Source: Devosia elaeis (lineage in GTDB: Bacteria; Pseudomonadota; Alphaproteobacteria; Rhizobiales; Devosiaceae). From it: a DNA stretch of 64,000 nt. The notes under the pieces are model-generated. The model did not search any database, had not been told where the DNA came from, and worked only from the letters and a program-made list of their open reading frames with translations. Shown here in pieces: positions 1 to 9,019 of this stretch. The stretch is taken from NCBI RefSeq assembly GCF_001650025.1, contig NZ_LVVY01000130.1:1-64000 (forward strand), written 5' to 3'. Positions within the stretch are counted from its first letter, which is position 1, and each line of letters begins with the position of its first letter. The position numbers and the translations under genes are program-made.

Positions 1-17
1 GATTGACGCTGAGGCTC

Positions 18-1195
18 ACCCTGTTTGACGCGCAGCAGATCATGGAGCGCCATCATGGACCCGCATTCCCTTTTCAGCCTGAACGATCATCTTGAAGCCC
101 TCAGCGAGCATGGCGATCCGCTCGAGATTTTGGAGCAGACGGTGGATTTCGAGTATTTTCGATCCTGGCTGGTCGAGGGGCTGGGTTATGGCGACGGCAG
201 CAAGGGTGGCCGGCCGCCGTTCGATCCGGTGGCCATGTTTAAGATCCTGATCCTGCAGGCCCAGCACAACCTGTCCGATGCCCGCACCGAGTTCATGATC
301 CGCGATCGCCTGAGTTGGATGCGCTTCCTGGGTTTCTCGCTCGGCGATCGCACGCCCGATGAGAACACCATCCGCCATTTCCGCAACCGCATGACCGAGA
401 CCGGCACGCTCAAGCGGGTGATGAAGGCCTTCGACTGGCAACTGCACAAGAAGGGCTACATCCCGATGTCGGGCCAGATCGTGGATGCATCGCTGGTGCC
501 GGCGCCCAAGCAGCGCAATACCGACGGCGAGCGGGACGCCATCAAGGCTGGCAAGTCAGCCAAGCAGATCTGGCCAAACGAACCGGCCAAAGCCGCACAG
601 AAGGATACCGACGCGCGCTGGACCCTCAAGATCGGCGGCAAGGTGCGCTACCGACCCGACGGCACGCCACTGCCCATGATCGCCATCCCGGTGTTCGGCT
701 ACAAAAGCCATATCAGCATCGACCGGCGCTATGGCTTCATCCGGGCCGCAGCGGTGACCTCGGCCAACCATCCCGATGGCCGGATGCTGCGCCAGGTCAT
801 TGACCGGGAAAACACCAGCAGCGAGGTCTGGGCCGATAGTGCCTACCGCTCGCAAAGCAACGAGGCCTGGCTGGCCGATCGCATGCTGACCAGCCGCATC
901 CATCGGCGCAAGCCCAAGGGGAAATCAATGCCGATCGCGACCGCGCGGGCCAATGCGGTCAAATCCTCGATCCGCGCCCGGATCGAGCACGTGTTTGCTC
1001 ACCAGAAAAACCGGTTCGGCCTGTTCATCCGCACCATCGGCGTCGCGCGGGCCGAGGCGAAACTGACGCTGGCCAATCTGGCCTACAACTTCGATCGCTT
1101 GGTCTTCCACGAAAAGCGCGCGGTCACGGCATGAGTCTGCCCGGGAACGGGGAAAATGCCCTTTGTGGGGCACCACAGGCGGTCAAAAACAGGGT
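18..1195 (+). mobile_element. IS5-family insertion sequence (approximate ends)
   Basis: This span holds one transposase gene. Imperfect terminal inverted repeats are suggested by ACCCTGTTTGAC at 18-29 and GTCAAAAACAGGGT at 1182-1195, which pair except for two extra bases. The true outer ends may lie a few bases beyond these, and the left one may be outside the window. No target duplication can be seen because the left flank is cut by the window edge. The element lies against a truncated istA, so the two insertion sequences may be nested. Confidence 0.5.
55..1134 (+). CDS. IS5-family DDE transposase
   Basis: A 359-residue transposase of the IS5 family that would cut and join the ends of its own element. 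The N-terminal part contains the family segment GGRPPFDPVAMFKILILQ (about residues 51-68). The catalytic triad can be placed at D144 (IVDASLVPAP), D261 (WADSAYR) and E311 (ARIEHVFAHQKNRFG). Length is normal for IS5 transposases and the frame is intact, so it could be active. The ATG at 55 is preferred over an upstream TTG at 25 because the family usually begins shortly before the D.LFS.NDHLEAL-like region. Confidence 0.9.
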   Translation: MDPHSLFSLNDHLEALSEHGDPLEILEQTVDFEYFRSWLVEGLGYGDGSKGGRPPFDPVAMFKILILQAQHNLSDARTEFMIRDRLSWMRFLGFSLGDRTPDENTIRHFRNRMTETGTLKRVMKAFDWQLHKKGYIPMSGQIVDASLVPAPKQRNTDGERDAIKAGKSAKQIWPNEPAKAAQKDTDARWTLKIGGKVRYRPDGTPLPMIAIPVFGYKSHISIDRRYGFIRAAAVTSANHPDGRMLRQVIDRENTSSEVWADSAYRSQSNEAWLADRMLTSRIHRRKPKGKSMPIATARANAVKSSIRARIEHVFAHQKNRFGLFIRTIGVARAEAKLTLANLAYNFDRLVFHEKRAVTA

Positions 1196-1228
1196 CAAAT
1201 AACGCCCAAATATGCCAAAGCGCTGAAA

Positions 1229-2083
1229 TCAGCCGGCCATCACGGCATCATCGATCCTGAAGACACGGTTTTTGCGGGTCTCCAGCTCATCATAACTGCG
1301 GAACCGAAGACGCGGCGTGAAGAAGCGTTCCCGCACCAGGCCCACCTGGTTCTCGACCTGACCCTTCTCCCAGCCGGAGGCCGGCGTGCAGGCGACGGGG
1401 TCAACCAGATGATGGCCGCACATCTGCAGGAAGCGCCGATTATAGGCCCGCTCTTTGCCCACGAAGATGGTCTCGACCGCTGTCTTCATGTTGTCGTAGA
1501 TGCCGCGCGTGCAGGCGCCCTTGAAGAACGCGAAGGCCCGATCATGAGCATCGAACACCATCTCCTGGGTCTCGCGTGGATAGGCCCGAACGAACATCAT
1601 CCGGCTATGGCACAGCCTCACATGGGCAACCTTGACCGTTACCGTCGTGCCGTTGAGCAGCACGATCTCGTGGCTCCAGTCGAACTGGTACGCTTCTCCG
1701 GGCGCAAAGCTCAACGGCACAAACGCCGAAGCCACATTGGACGAGCGATCCCGGCTCCAGTTCCGGGCATAGCGCCGGACCGCATCATAGCTCCCCTCGT
1801 AACCGAGGCCCGCCAGTTCCTCGAACACCCGGATCAGCGTCAGCCGCTCGCGTGCCGCCTTCCCTTCGTTGGCCAGCAGCAGTCGGTCCAGCTCAGCTTG
1901 CCATGGGCCGATCCGCGGCAGCGGCTGCTTCTCGCGTTCATAGGAAAAGCTCGTCTCGCCCGAACGGATGATCTTGCGCACCGTATTGCGCGCAACATGC
2001 AGTTCCCGCTCGATCTGCTTGATGGACTTGCCTTGCACGAAATATGCCCGACGAACCCGTGCAATCGTATCCACGCCCTTCAT
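1229..2083 (-). pseudogene. istA: Truncated IS21-family transposase IstA
   Basis: The product starts MKGVDTIARVRRAYFVQGKS, with an N-terminal helix-turn-helix (KSIKQIERELHVARNTVRK) and then an integrase core. The DDE residues are visible: D in YQFDWSHE, D in GIYDNMKTAV, E in EKGQVENQVG. Full IstA proteins are about 400-500 residues. Here the frame diverges after RFRSYDELE and stops at 284 residues, and no istB helper gene follows. The gene is therefore a 3'-truncated remnant, probably cut when the neighbouring IS5-family element arrived or by a deletion. An upstream TTG would add 15 residues that look like IS-end sequence, so ATG at 2083 is chosen. Confidence 0.85.
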
Positions 2084-2130
2084 CCCCCAACCGCCCGTCA
2101 AATCCAAAACAGGCAGTCTGCTCAACAAAT

Positions 2131-2183
2131 CCAGGGGGTCAAAATTAGATGCCGATTACCCCCATAACGGGGTCAATTTTGCA
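2131..2183. repeat. IS21-family terminal repeat (end of the istA element)
   Basis: Upstream of istA the sequence contains two tandem copies of a GGGGTCAA(A)ATT-type motif around GATGCCGATTACCCCC and ends in TTTTGCA at 2183. IS21-family elements carry such short multiple terminal repeats and end in TG...CA. Read from outside, the end begins TGCAAAATTGACCCC. It marks the boundary between the IS and the interrupted KfrA-like gene. Confidence 0.75.
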
Positions 2184-2753
2184 CGCCGAAACACAGCCGT
2201 CGCGCAGCTTCATCTGAACAACCAACGCGCCACCGCCGACGCGGTGATCGCCGCGATCGGCGGTGGCTCGAAACCAACGGTATTGAAGCATCTTAAAACA
2301 TTGCGTGAGGAGCCGCCGCAAGCGGTGGACGACCTTCCGGCGGGTATCCTCGATCTGGTCCGGCCAGTCGTCGCGCAGATCTTTGCCGAGGGCCGAAAAG
2401 CTGAAGCGGTGCGAACCCGCGATCAGATTGAGCGGCTGCACCGGATGCTCGGTGACCTGGAGGCCGAGGTGGAAACGCTAGGGGCGGTCAATGCTGCGCT
2501 GGACGAGCAAGTCGTCGACTTGGGTCGGGAGCTCGATAAGTCCAGCAAGGCTCTGTCGAGCGCCGAAGCGCAGATCGTGGCTAGGGATCGCAAGATCGAG
2601 AAACTGACAGCACAGCTCAGCGAAAAGGAAATGGTCGCCCAGCGCCAACTCGCCGCGGCCATGAAGGGGTTTGAGCAGAAACTGTCGCTTCTGGCCGAGA
2701 ACATGCTCTCTGCAAAGACCGCCCGGGTGAACACTACAGGCGATTCAACCTGA
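2184..2753 (+). pseudogene. KfrA-like DNA-binding coiled-coil protein, 5' end removed by IS21
   Basis: The reading frame continues from IS sequence into a protein with the second half of a KfrA-type N-terminal DNA-binding domain (IGGGSKPTVLKHLKTLREE) followed by about 120 residues of heptad-rich coiled coil (from roughly EAVRTRDQIERLHRML to EKEMVAQRQLAAAM). KfrA-family proteins are plasmid or integrative-element regulators and stability factors. The normal first 20-30 residues and start codon are missing exactly at the IS21 end. The fragment is therefore inactive or depends on a start inside the IS. It suggests plasmid- or ICE-derived DNA. Confidence 0.75.
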
Positions 2754-2778
2754 TTGCGAAATCGAGCAGTCGAACGCC

Positions 2779-3075
2779 TCAGTCTGAGCGCCGGCCCAGG
2801 GCGGCCTCTATCCAATCCTCGCTCAAATCGACTGCAAACTGATCGCTCTTCAAGGCAATGCGTTTGACTGCCTGTTCAAGGCTGGTTGCGTCAATGGCCG
2901 TTTTCTCGGCCAACAGCGATAGCGTTGCCTCAGCGATCAACTGTCGCGCTCGGCTGACCGTCCGGCCCGACGCCGCCCAGGCCCGACGCTCCAAGTCCTT
3001 CTTAAGCCGAGACGCGTCCTGCAATGCGCCCTCAACAGACGTCAGGTCCTGGAGCGATTGGATAAGGCGAGACAT
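2779..3075 (-). CDS. Small hypothetical protein paired with relaxase
   Basis: A 98-residue, largely helical protein (MSRLIQSLQDL... to ...EAALGRRSD). I recognise no family. Its ATG overlaps the stop codon of the upstream relaxase-like gene in a TGATG arrangement, so the two are translationally coupled and probably work together in mobilisation. A TTG one codon upstream is an alternative start. Composition and length would suit a relaxosome accessory or conjugation-linked protein, but this is only context. Confidence 0.6.
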   Translation of the reverse strand: MSRLIQSLQDLTSVEGALQDASRLKKDLERRAWAASGRTVSRARQLIAEATLSLLAEKTAIDATSLEQAVKRIALKSDQFAVDLSEDWIEAALGRRSD

Positions 3076-4628
3076 CAAACGGCCCCTTCCCTTTCATCGT
3101 CCATGAAAATCGATCTCGTTTCCTCACCATGTCCATAGTAGTCAAGGTGGCGTGGATGAGGTCGGAACGGTCGGGACAAGGCGTTACCAGGAACGGTCAT
3201 CGCAACAAGATCCTGCTCGAGCTGAAATATGCTCAAAAGGTCGGATCGACCAGCCAATGCGTGCATAGTCATCTGCTTTATGGTTCGGGCAGGAACCTGG
3301 CTCTCAGTTTCCGACTGCGCATAAGCCACCAATTGCGCGACCATCCGGATCAAATGCGGGTTCTGCCAACGACTGACGCGGCCTAACGTGTTGGCGCGCT
3401 CCTCCGGCCCTGCGGATTTCAACAGGCCGACTATGGCGTTAACGGCCTGAACGACGTGGTGCTTACCAAGTCGTTCCAGTCGAGACCAGTCAGGACCCGG
3501 CGAGGCAAGCGAAAACACGACACCCGGATCGGTGGGCACCGGCATAGGCATGCCGGAGGAGTCCATCAAAGTCAGATCTCGCCAACCTTTGCAGCGCGCC
3601 AGACTGTGCATGGCGCGAGCGCCTCGTTCTCGTATGGGCTCCTCAAGGAGTATCCTATCGCCTCGATCGACAATGAAGGCATCGCCGATCACCAGAACCA
3701 AACCAACGTTCTCGATAGGAATGTTCTGCTCGACACTTATCCCGCGCTCCATGAGCGCGGCCATGGCACTCTCGACGGAAAGCGGAGCCAACTCATCTGT
3801 GCTCGCCTGCAACGATGTGAGGACCGAAAGGTCGGCAAAGGCCTGCTCCAACGCGTCCAGCGCCGCCTGCCTGTCGGCGTTGAGCGCCTCGATCCGTTTT
3901 TTGATTTTCTGATGCTCGTCACGCAACTGGCGTTGTGCATCGCGTCGTTTCAAAATTGGCGAACCGCCTCCCGCCCGGCGGCCACCCAAAACTCTTTTTG
4001 GCAGTTTATCCTCGGGGGGCAGTGTGCCGTCACGCTCGACATTGGGGCGCGGATCGAAGCTTATTTCTAAACCCTGCCTTTTCGCCAGAGAATTGAACCC
4101 TTCAGCGACGCGAACGCGCACGTCAAAACGAAACCAGACATCGAGCTCGCGACATTTCCGTCTCGCGAATCCATCATTGGACAAAGCTCGCGTCGAAATC
4201 AGGCCGTGAAGATGATCGTTCGGCAATCCATCTTTGGCCGGCGATCTCTCCCAGTCGACCTGGACGGCCAACCCCATATCCACCAGTGGTCGAAAAAGCT
4301 CCTCTACGCAGCTTTCGGCCCATTCGGTGTTCAGCTGCCTGGGCCAGACAATATCGAAATACCGCGCCTCTCTGGAATCCCTGCGGCGCTCCGCCTCTCC
4401 GGCCGCCTGCCATATCCGATCACGGCTCCATGTCCCTGGATCGACGTCCTGGGGCACAAGAAGCCACTGGCGGACATGCGTCACGATGTGTCCACCGCGT
4501 TCTTTCTGAAGCGAAAGACCGTCGTGCCGTTCCCTGCCCATCTGGTATTCAGACCGCCCACTTGCGCTCCATCCGTCGCCTCTGGACACGCCGCCGAAAC
4601 TCACACCGGGCAATTCAACCATCTGCAT
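3075..4628 (-). CDS. MobA/MobL-like relaxase
   Basis: About 517 residues resembling MobA/MobL-family relaxases, which nick the transfer origin of mobilisable plasmids and elements. The N-terminal half has a SRGDGWSASGRSEYQMG block, then RIWQAAGEAERRRDSREAR...WPRQLN, then NDHLHGLISTRALSNDGFARRKCREL. These match the order of the family's first motif, the AAE-RK-DAR helix and the histidine motif. The histidine motif reads DHLHG rather than HAHI, so catalytic competence is uncertain. The C-terminal half has a coiled-coil stretch and no recognised helicase. ATG at 4628 is chosen for the GGAG just upstream; ATG at 4679 would add 17 residues. It faces away from the integrase. Confidence 0.65.
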   Translation of the reverse strand: MQMVELPGVSFGGVSRGDGWSASGRSEYQMGRERHDGLSLQKERGGHIVTHVRQWLLVPQDVDPGTWSRDRIWQAAGEAERRRDSREARYFDIVWPRQLNTEWAESCVEELFRPLVDMGLAVQVDWERSPAKDGLPNDHLHGLISTRALSNDGFARRKCRELDVWFRFDVRVRVAEGFNSLAKRQGLEISFDPRPNVERDGTLPPEDKLPKRVLGGRRAGGGSPILKRRDAQRQLRDEHQKIKKRIEALNADRQAALDALEQAFADLSVLTSLQASTDELAPLSVESAMAALMERGISVEQNIPIENVGLVLVIGDAFIVDRGDRILLEEPIRERGARAMHSLARCKGWRDLTLMDSSGMPMPVPTDPGVVFSLASPGPDWSRLERLGKHHVVQAVNAIVGLLKSAGPEERANTLGRVSRWQNPHLIRMVAQLVAYAQSETESQVPARTIKQMTMHALAGRSDLLSIFQLEQDLVAMTVPGNALSRPFRPHPRHLDYYGHGEETRSIFMDDEREGAV

Positions 4629-4754
4629 GTCCTGCTCCAATGTGTTAGTGAATGAACACGTCGCGAATGATCGAGCCAAACCCTGAAAGGCAGGCCATCA
4701 CGAATGCGTCACCGCCTTAGCGTTGCGGACCATCACGATATCTTCCGGCCAACT

Positions 4755-6689
4755 CTATGGACGCGGCGCGGCCTTGGCTGCCTTCGACCACGGCGCAACC
4801 TGCTTGGCTTCCACCCAGGGCACCAACCGGATCGGCTGCGGCTCAAGATGCGCCGTCACCACCGGCAGCTTCAGCAAATGCTCCATTTGCTTGGCGATGC
4901 TGATTGGGCTGCAATAGCGCTCGGTCGTCTCGGAATCCCCTCCATGGCCAAGCAAATCTGCTCGGAACTCCTTCATGACTTCGTTCTGCTTGAGCTCGTC
5001 GCCGAAGAAGTGACGCACCTGATGTGGCGTGAAACCAACCGCGCGCAGCGATGAAAGCATCTGCTTGTAAAGTCGGTCTCCCAATAGCGAGCGCGAGGAC
5101 GGCGAATAGAGATCTGGAAACAGGCGCTGGTAGCCCAGGGCCCTGATGGCTTCGACATACTCAAGAAAACCGAGCCGGATGATTTCGGGATGGAGCGCCA
5201 GGTTACGCACCGATTGCAGATTCTTGATGCGGCGGAATGCATTGGGCGCGATATGGATATAGGGAATATCGCCATTGTCCTGGATGACATCGTCCACCGC
5301 CAGCCCGCAATACTCCTCGCGGCGCGCTCCCTCATAGGCGGCCAGAATGGTGCAGTAATATTCGGCGCGGTGAAAGAACTCTGTCCCGGGCGTGTCGATA
5401 TCGTCCCAATGCGCATAGCCGATGAAGACCGGCCTTTGGAACAGTCTCTGCACATCCGCTTTGTCCGGGATTGACCGCTGATCGCGGCCACGCTTGTTCT
5501 TCTTGGCGCGAAACGCCGTGGTCGACAGCTCCGGATCGAGAGCAACACCAAGACCGCTGCGGGCATATTTGAGAAGCTGCCCCAGGAATGTGAGGTGGCG
5601 GTTGCGCGTTGCACCTTGTAGCGTTCCGCACTCGGGTATCTTGTCTTGGGCGATGATACGGATTTCGGCAATGGAGCGCTTCTTGTCATCGGGGCTTTTG
5701 CCGAAACTCATATGCAACGAACGGAGGAAACCGTCGAAATCGGCGAGGTGGTCTTGGTGCACACTAGACAGATCGGCGATGCCGAACTCTTCTGCCATGT
5801 AGCGACCAAACAGGTCGAAAATGAACTTGGCCTGTCGAGCTGTCTTTTTGTCCCACTCACCGTCCTGAACGCGTTTGCTCTCCAGCGCCATTGCCACCTC
5901 GGCGATACCACCTGCTTTGCCCTGCGGCTTTGGTCGCACAGCAGCAACGTCCTTGGTGGCCAAGTCATTGTTAGCAATTGCAGCGGTCGGCGCGGGGGTT
6001 TGCGACGACCCTCCCCTCGCCTCCTCCATCAGCGTGACGAAATCCAGCTCGGAAACCGGCCGGTTTCCATAGCGCTGTTCGGCGCCCAGCAGGGCTTCGC
6101 CCAAAGCCCTGAGATAAACCGGCTGGGCCCGGGTCAGGCTGATCGCATTCACCTCGGCGCCCGCATCCCGGATATACCGCGCCAGACGCTGCCGGGAAAT
6201 CTTGATTTCATCCCCGTCATGAAGCCGCGCGATGTGTTCAATCACCTTGACGATAAAATCGGCGCCACGCCCTTCCTCCAGCAGCCGCTGCTGTTCCTCT
6301 TCATGGATATGGGCATTGGCGCCCTGCTCCGACAGCAGCCTATAAGCTAGGCCCTGTGCCAGCTCCGTCTCCAGCAATTCGGCGCGCTCGGCCGTTGGAT
6401 TGGCCCGCTCGAGATCGGCCAACAGGCCGAGCTTCTGCTGGTGCTCCACCAGCACCGCCTTGAACAGGGAACCGAGCTGTTCCCGGCTGATCTCTGCGCT
6501 CTTATCCACAAACACCTCCATTGCCCGCGCATCGAGTGGCGGGACCAGGCGACGGGCAACGGCCACGTCCTTGGTTCTGAGGTTCACCTTGACATGAGAG
6601 ATTCGCAAGCGTGTTGCGATGTGAGTCGGCAACCGCCGCTGCCAGTAATAGACGGCGCCTCGACGAAGAAGATGGGGTCCGCGTGCCAT
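4755..6689 (-). CDS. int: Tyrosine site-specific integrase (large, ICE type)
   Basis: A 644-residue tyrosine recombinase that would integrate and excise the element at the neighbouring tRNA-Gln. The N-terminus (RGAVYYWQRRLPTHIA...) resembles the DUF6538-type arm domain of large integrases, followed by a helical core-binding region near residues 270-380. Catalytic residues are visible: R in YEGARREE, H556 and R559 in PHQVRH, H582 in LLGHGG, and Y592 in TTERYCSP. The set is complete and the frame intact. The gene's 5' end lies 120 bases from the 3' end of the tRNA gene, the usual layout for tRNA-borne islands. Confidence 0.9.
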   Translation of the reverse strand: MARGPHLLRRGAVYYWQRRLPTHIATRLRISHVKVNLRTKDVAVARRLVPPLDARAMEVFVDKSAEISREQLGSLFKAVLVEHQQKLGLLADLERANPTAERAELLETELAQGLAYRLLSEQGANAHIHEEEQQRLLEEGRGADFIVKVIEHIARLHDGDEIKISRQRLARYIRDAGAEVNAISLTRAQPVYLRALGEALLGAEQRYGNRPVSELDFVTLMEEARGGSSQTPAPTAAIANNDLATKDVAAVRPKPQGKAGGIAEVAMALESKRVQDGEWDKKTARQAKFIFDLFGRYMAEEFGIADLSSVHQDHLADFDGFLRSLHMSFGKSPDDKKRSIAEIRIIAQDKIPECGTLQGATRNRHLTFLGQLLKYARSGLGVALDPELSTTAFRAKKNKRGRDQRSIPDKADVQRLFQRPVFIGYAHWDDIDTPGTEFFHRAEYYCTILAAYEGARREEYCGLAVDDVIQDNGDIPYIHIAPNAFRRIKNLQSVRNLALHPEIIRLGFLEYVEAIRALGYQRLFPDLYSPSSRSLLGDRLYKQMLSSLRAVGFTPHQVRHFFGDELKQNEVMKEFRADLLGHGGDSETTERYCSPISIAKQMEHLLKLPVVTAHLEPQPIRLVPWVEAKQVAPWSKAAKAAPRP

Positions 6690-6743
6690 ATGTACCTGCC
6701 TTATGTATCACAGGCATGTACCCCAGTTACTGCGACTCGACCC

Positions 6744-6763
6744 CCAGAACACGATTGTTCTGG
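6744..6763. other. Inverted repeat upstream of integrase
   Basis: CCAGAAC (6744-6750) and GTTCTGG (6757-6763) form a perfect 7-bp inverted repeat with a 6-base spacer, between the integrase start and the tRNA-Gln 3' end. It has no adjacent T-run, so it is unlikely to be a terminator. It may be an operator or recombination-protein site controlling the integrase. Confidence 0.35.
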
Positions 6764-6812
6764 ATAACTCGAAGTCCGTAACGCAAGGGATATTGACAGA
6801 CATGCAGAATCA

Positions 6813-6887
<75 letters not shown>

Positions 6888-7057
6888 ACTGGCGCGGTTC
6901 CTACACGGTTTGACCGTGCTTCGCAACACGATGTCGAGGCCTGCGGAAAAGGTTGTGGGAAGCGCTTGAACAGAGGCGGGCGCGAGGCTATAACGCCGCC
7001 ACGTCGTGACGCGCCCGGAGCTTTCCGGGCAGGAATTTCCCGAGGTCACACGCCTGA

Positions 7058-7134
7058 CGGAGTATAGCGCAGCCTGGTAGCGCACCTGCTTCGGGAGCAG
7101 GGGGTCGCGTGTTCGAATCACGCTACTCCGACCA
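7058..7134 (+). tRNA. tRNA-Pro (anticodon CGG)
   Basis: The gene starts CGGAGTATAGCGCAGCCTGG and ends CTACTCCGACCA, with a 7-bp acceptor stem and encoded CCA. The anticodon loop CTTCGGGA in CCTGCTTCGGGAGCAGG gives CGG, for proline. The T-loop GTTCGAATC is canonical. A terminator hairpin follows directly. Confidence 0.95.
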
Positions 7135-7138
7135 ATGG

Positions 7139-7168
7139 AACCGGGCCTCTTCGGAGGTCCGGTTTTTT
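7139..7168 (+). terminator. Rho-independent terminator of tRNA-Pro
   Basis: AACCGGGCCTC, loop TTCG, then GAGGTCCGGTT followed by a T-run (7163-7168). One G-T wobble in the stem. It lies five bases after the tRNA CCA end. Confidence 0.85.
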
Positions 7169-7311
7169 GTTTCCGGCACAGTTCCCGCCAAGGCCGGCGG
7201 CAAGGCCATACCGACGCGGCGGCCGCGATCGCCGCTTCCAGCGCCCCGGCATCGCCATGATGCCGGGACGGCGTGCGCCGGCCTGCCCTTTGTGCTCACT
7301 GCCGCGCCGGC

Positions 7312-7345
7312 AAAACAAAACCCCGCGGGACCCGGTCCCGCGGGG
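7312..7345 (-). terminator. Rho-independent terminator of the ABC transporter operon
   Basis: A perfect 10-bp stem (7321-7330 with 7336-7345) with a 5-base loop. On the minus strand it is followed by TTTTGTTTT. It ends the ATPase-permease transcript, whose last gene stops 28 bases upstream. Confidence 0.85.
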
Positions 7346-7372
7346 TGAGATGGCTTGCCGATTGCGCCTGGG

Positions 7373-9016
7373 CTAGAGCAGCGCCTGCTCGTTGCGGCCC
7401 ATGAGGCGGAAGGCGATATAGACCGCGATGCCGCTGAGCACGAGCAGGATGGTGGACATGGCCGCCGCCGTGCCGAAATCGCCGTCCAGGATCAGCAGGT
7501 AGATGCGCACCGGCATGGTGATGGTGGAACCCACATAGAGCACCAGCGAGGAGGAGAGCTCGTTGATGGCGGTGACGAAGCTCAGCATGCCGCCGGCGAT
7601 GATGCCGGGCACGATCAGCGGCACGGTGATGCGCAGGAAGGCCTGGAAGGGGCTGTAGCCGAGGGAGATCGCCGCCTCCTCCAGCGAGGGCGATATCTGC
7701 CGCAGGGCCGAGGACGTGGTGCGCACCGTATAGGGCAGGCGGCGGATGAAGATCGACAGCACGATGATCGACGCCGTGCCGGTCAGCACCAGCGGCCCGG
7801 TATTGAAGGCGGCGATATAGGCGATGCCGATGACGATGCCGGGCATGACATAGGGGATCATGAAGGCGCCATCGAGCAGCGAGGTGTTGAGCGTGGTCCG
7901 CCGGGCCACCAGCACGCCGACAATGGTGCCGACGATGACGATCATCACCACGGCCGAGGCCGAGAAGGTGAGCGAATTGCGCACCACGTCGCCCAAGTTG
8001 AACAGGATGCGTTCATAGCTCTGCAACGCGAAGCCGTCCTGGAACACCGGGCCATTGGTGCGGCGCAGCGAATAGATGACCGAGATGATCACCGGCATGG
8101 CCCCGCACAGGCCGATGAAATAGACCGCGAAATGCGCCAGCACGTTGCGCCAGCCCTTGAGCTTTATCTTGGTCGGCTTGTTGATCATGTTGCCGTGATA
8201 GACATTGCGGCGCGACATGAAGCGCTGCAGCAGCACGAAGACCAGGGAGACCGCGATCAGCACCACGCTGATCGTGGTGGCCATGGACATGTTCGAGCCC
8301 ACTTCGGCCGAATAGAGCGTATAGGCCTCGGTCGCCAGCACGTTATAGCCCCGGCCCAACAGGCGCGGCGTGCCGAAATCGGCGATGGACTGGATCAGCG
8401 CCAGCAGCCCTCCCGCGGTGAGCGCGGGAAACACCATGGGGAAGGAAATCTTGAAGGTGCGCTGCAGGGGCGTGAGGCCCAGGCCCTCCGCCGCTTCCTC
8501 GAGCGAGCGGTTCACGTTGGACAGCGCGCCCGACACCATCAGATAGACGAAGGGATAGAATTTCAGCGCGAAGACGACGAGGATGCCGCCGACGCCATAG
8601 ATGGGCGGCATCATGATGCCGAAATCGCGCAGCCAGGCCCGCACCACCCCGCCCGCGCCGAACAGCACGATCCAGGAATAGGCGCCGATAAAGGGCGGCG
8701 AGACCAGCGCCAGGATGGCGAGCAGCGAGACGAAACGGCTGCCCTTGATCTGGAAGCGCGAAATGCAGAAGGCCATGATCGAGCCCAGCAGCAATGCGCC
8801 GGCCAGCCCGCCGAAGCCGACCACCAGCGTATTGATGAAGGCCCGCTGGAAGCGCGGCTCGGCGAAGAACCGCAGGTAATTCTCGATCGTGGCATTGCCG
8901 GACGTGTCGAAGAAGCTCGACAGCAGCACCGAGCCGACCGGGATGAACAGCAGAAGCAGCAGGATGCCCCAGGTGCCGATCATCACCAGGGTCCAGAAAT
9001 CGAATTTGCGGGACAT
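7373..9016 (-). CDS. ABC transporter permease, fused two-domain (iron(III)/phosphonate-type)
   Basis: A 547-residue inner-membrane permease made of two binding-protein-dependent transport domains in one chain, about twelve membrane segments. Two EAA loops are visible: EEAAEGLGLTPLQ in the first half and EEAAISLGYSPFQ in the second, which dock the ATPase. Length and duplication match FbpB/AfuB-like permeases for ferric iron and the related 2-aminoethylphosphonate permeases. It begins 3 bases after the ATPase gene's stop, so the two are one operon, divergent from the binding-protein gene. Substrate cannot be fixed from sequence alone. Confidence 0.9.
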   Translation of the reverse strand: MSRKFDFWTLVMIGTWGILLLLLFIPVGSVLLSSFFDTSGNATIENYLRFFAEPRFQRAFINTLVVGFGGLAGALLLGSIMAFCISRFQIKGSRFVSLLAILALVSPPFIGAYSWIVLFGAGGVVRAWLRDFGIMMPPIYGVGGILVVFALKFYPFVYLMVSGALSNVNRSLEEAAEGLGLTPLQRTFKISFPMVFPALTAGGLLALIQSIADFGTPRLLGRGYNVLATEAYTLYSAEVGSNMSMATTISVVLIAVSLVFVLLQRFMSRRNVYHGNMINKPTKIKLKGWRNVLAHFAVYFIGLCGAMPVIISVIYSLRRTNGPVFQDGFALQSYERILFNLGDVVRNSLTFSASAVVMIVIVGTIVGVLVARRTTLNTSLLDGAFMIPYVMPGIVIGIAYIAAFNTGPLVLTGTASIIVLSIFIRRLPYTVRTTSSALRQISPSLEEAAISLGYSPFQAFLRITVPLIVPGIIAGGMLSFVTAINELSSSLVLYVGSTITMPVRIYLLILDGDFGTAAAMSTILLVLSGIAVYIAFRLMGRNEQALL

Positions 9017-9019
9017 GGC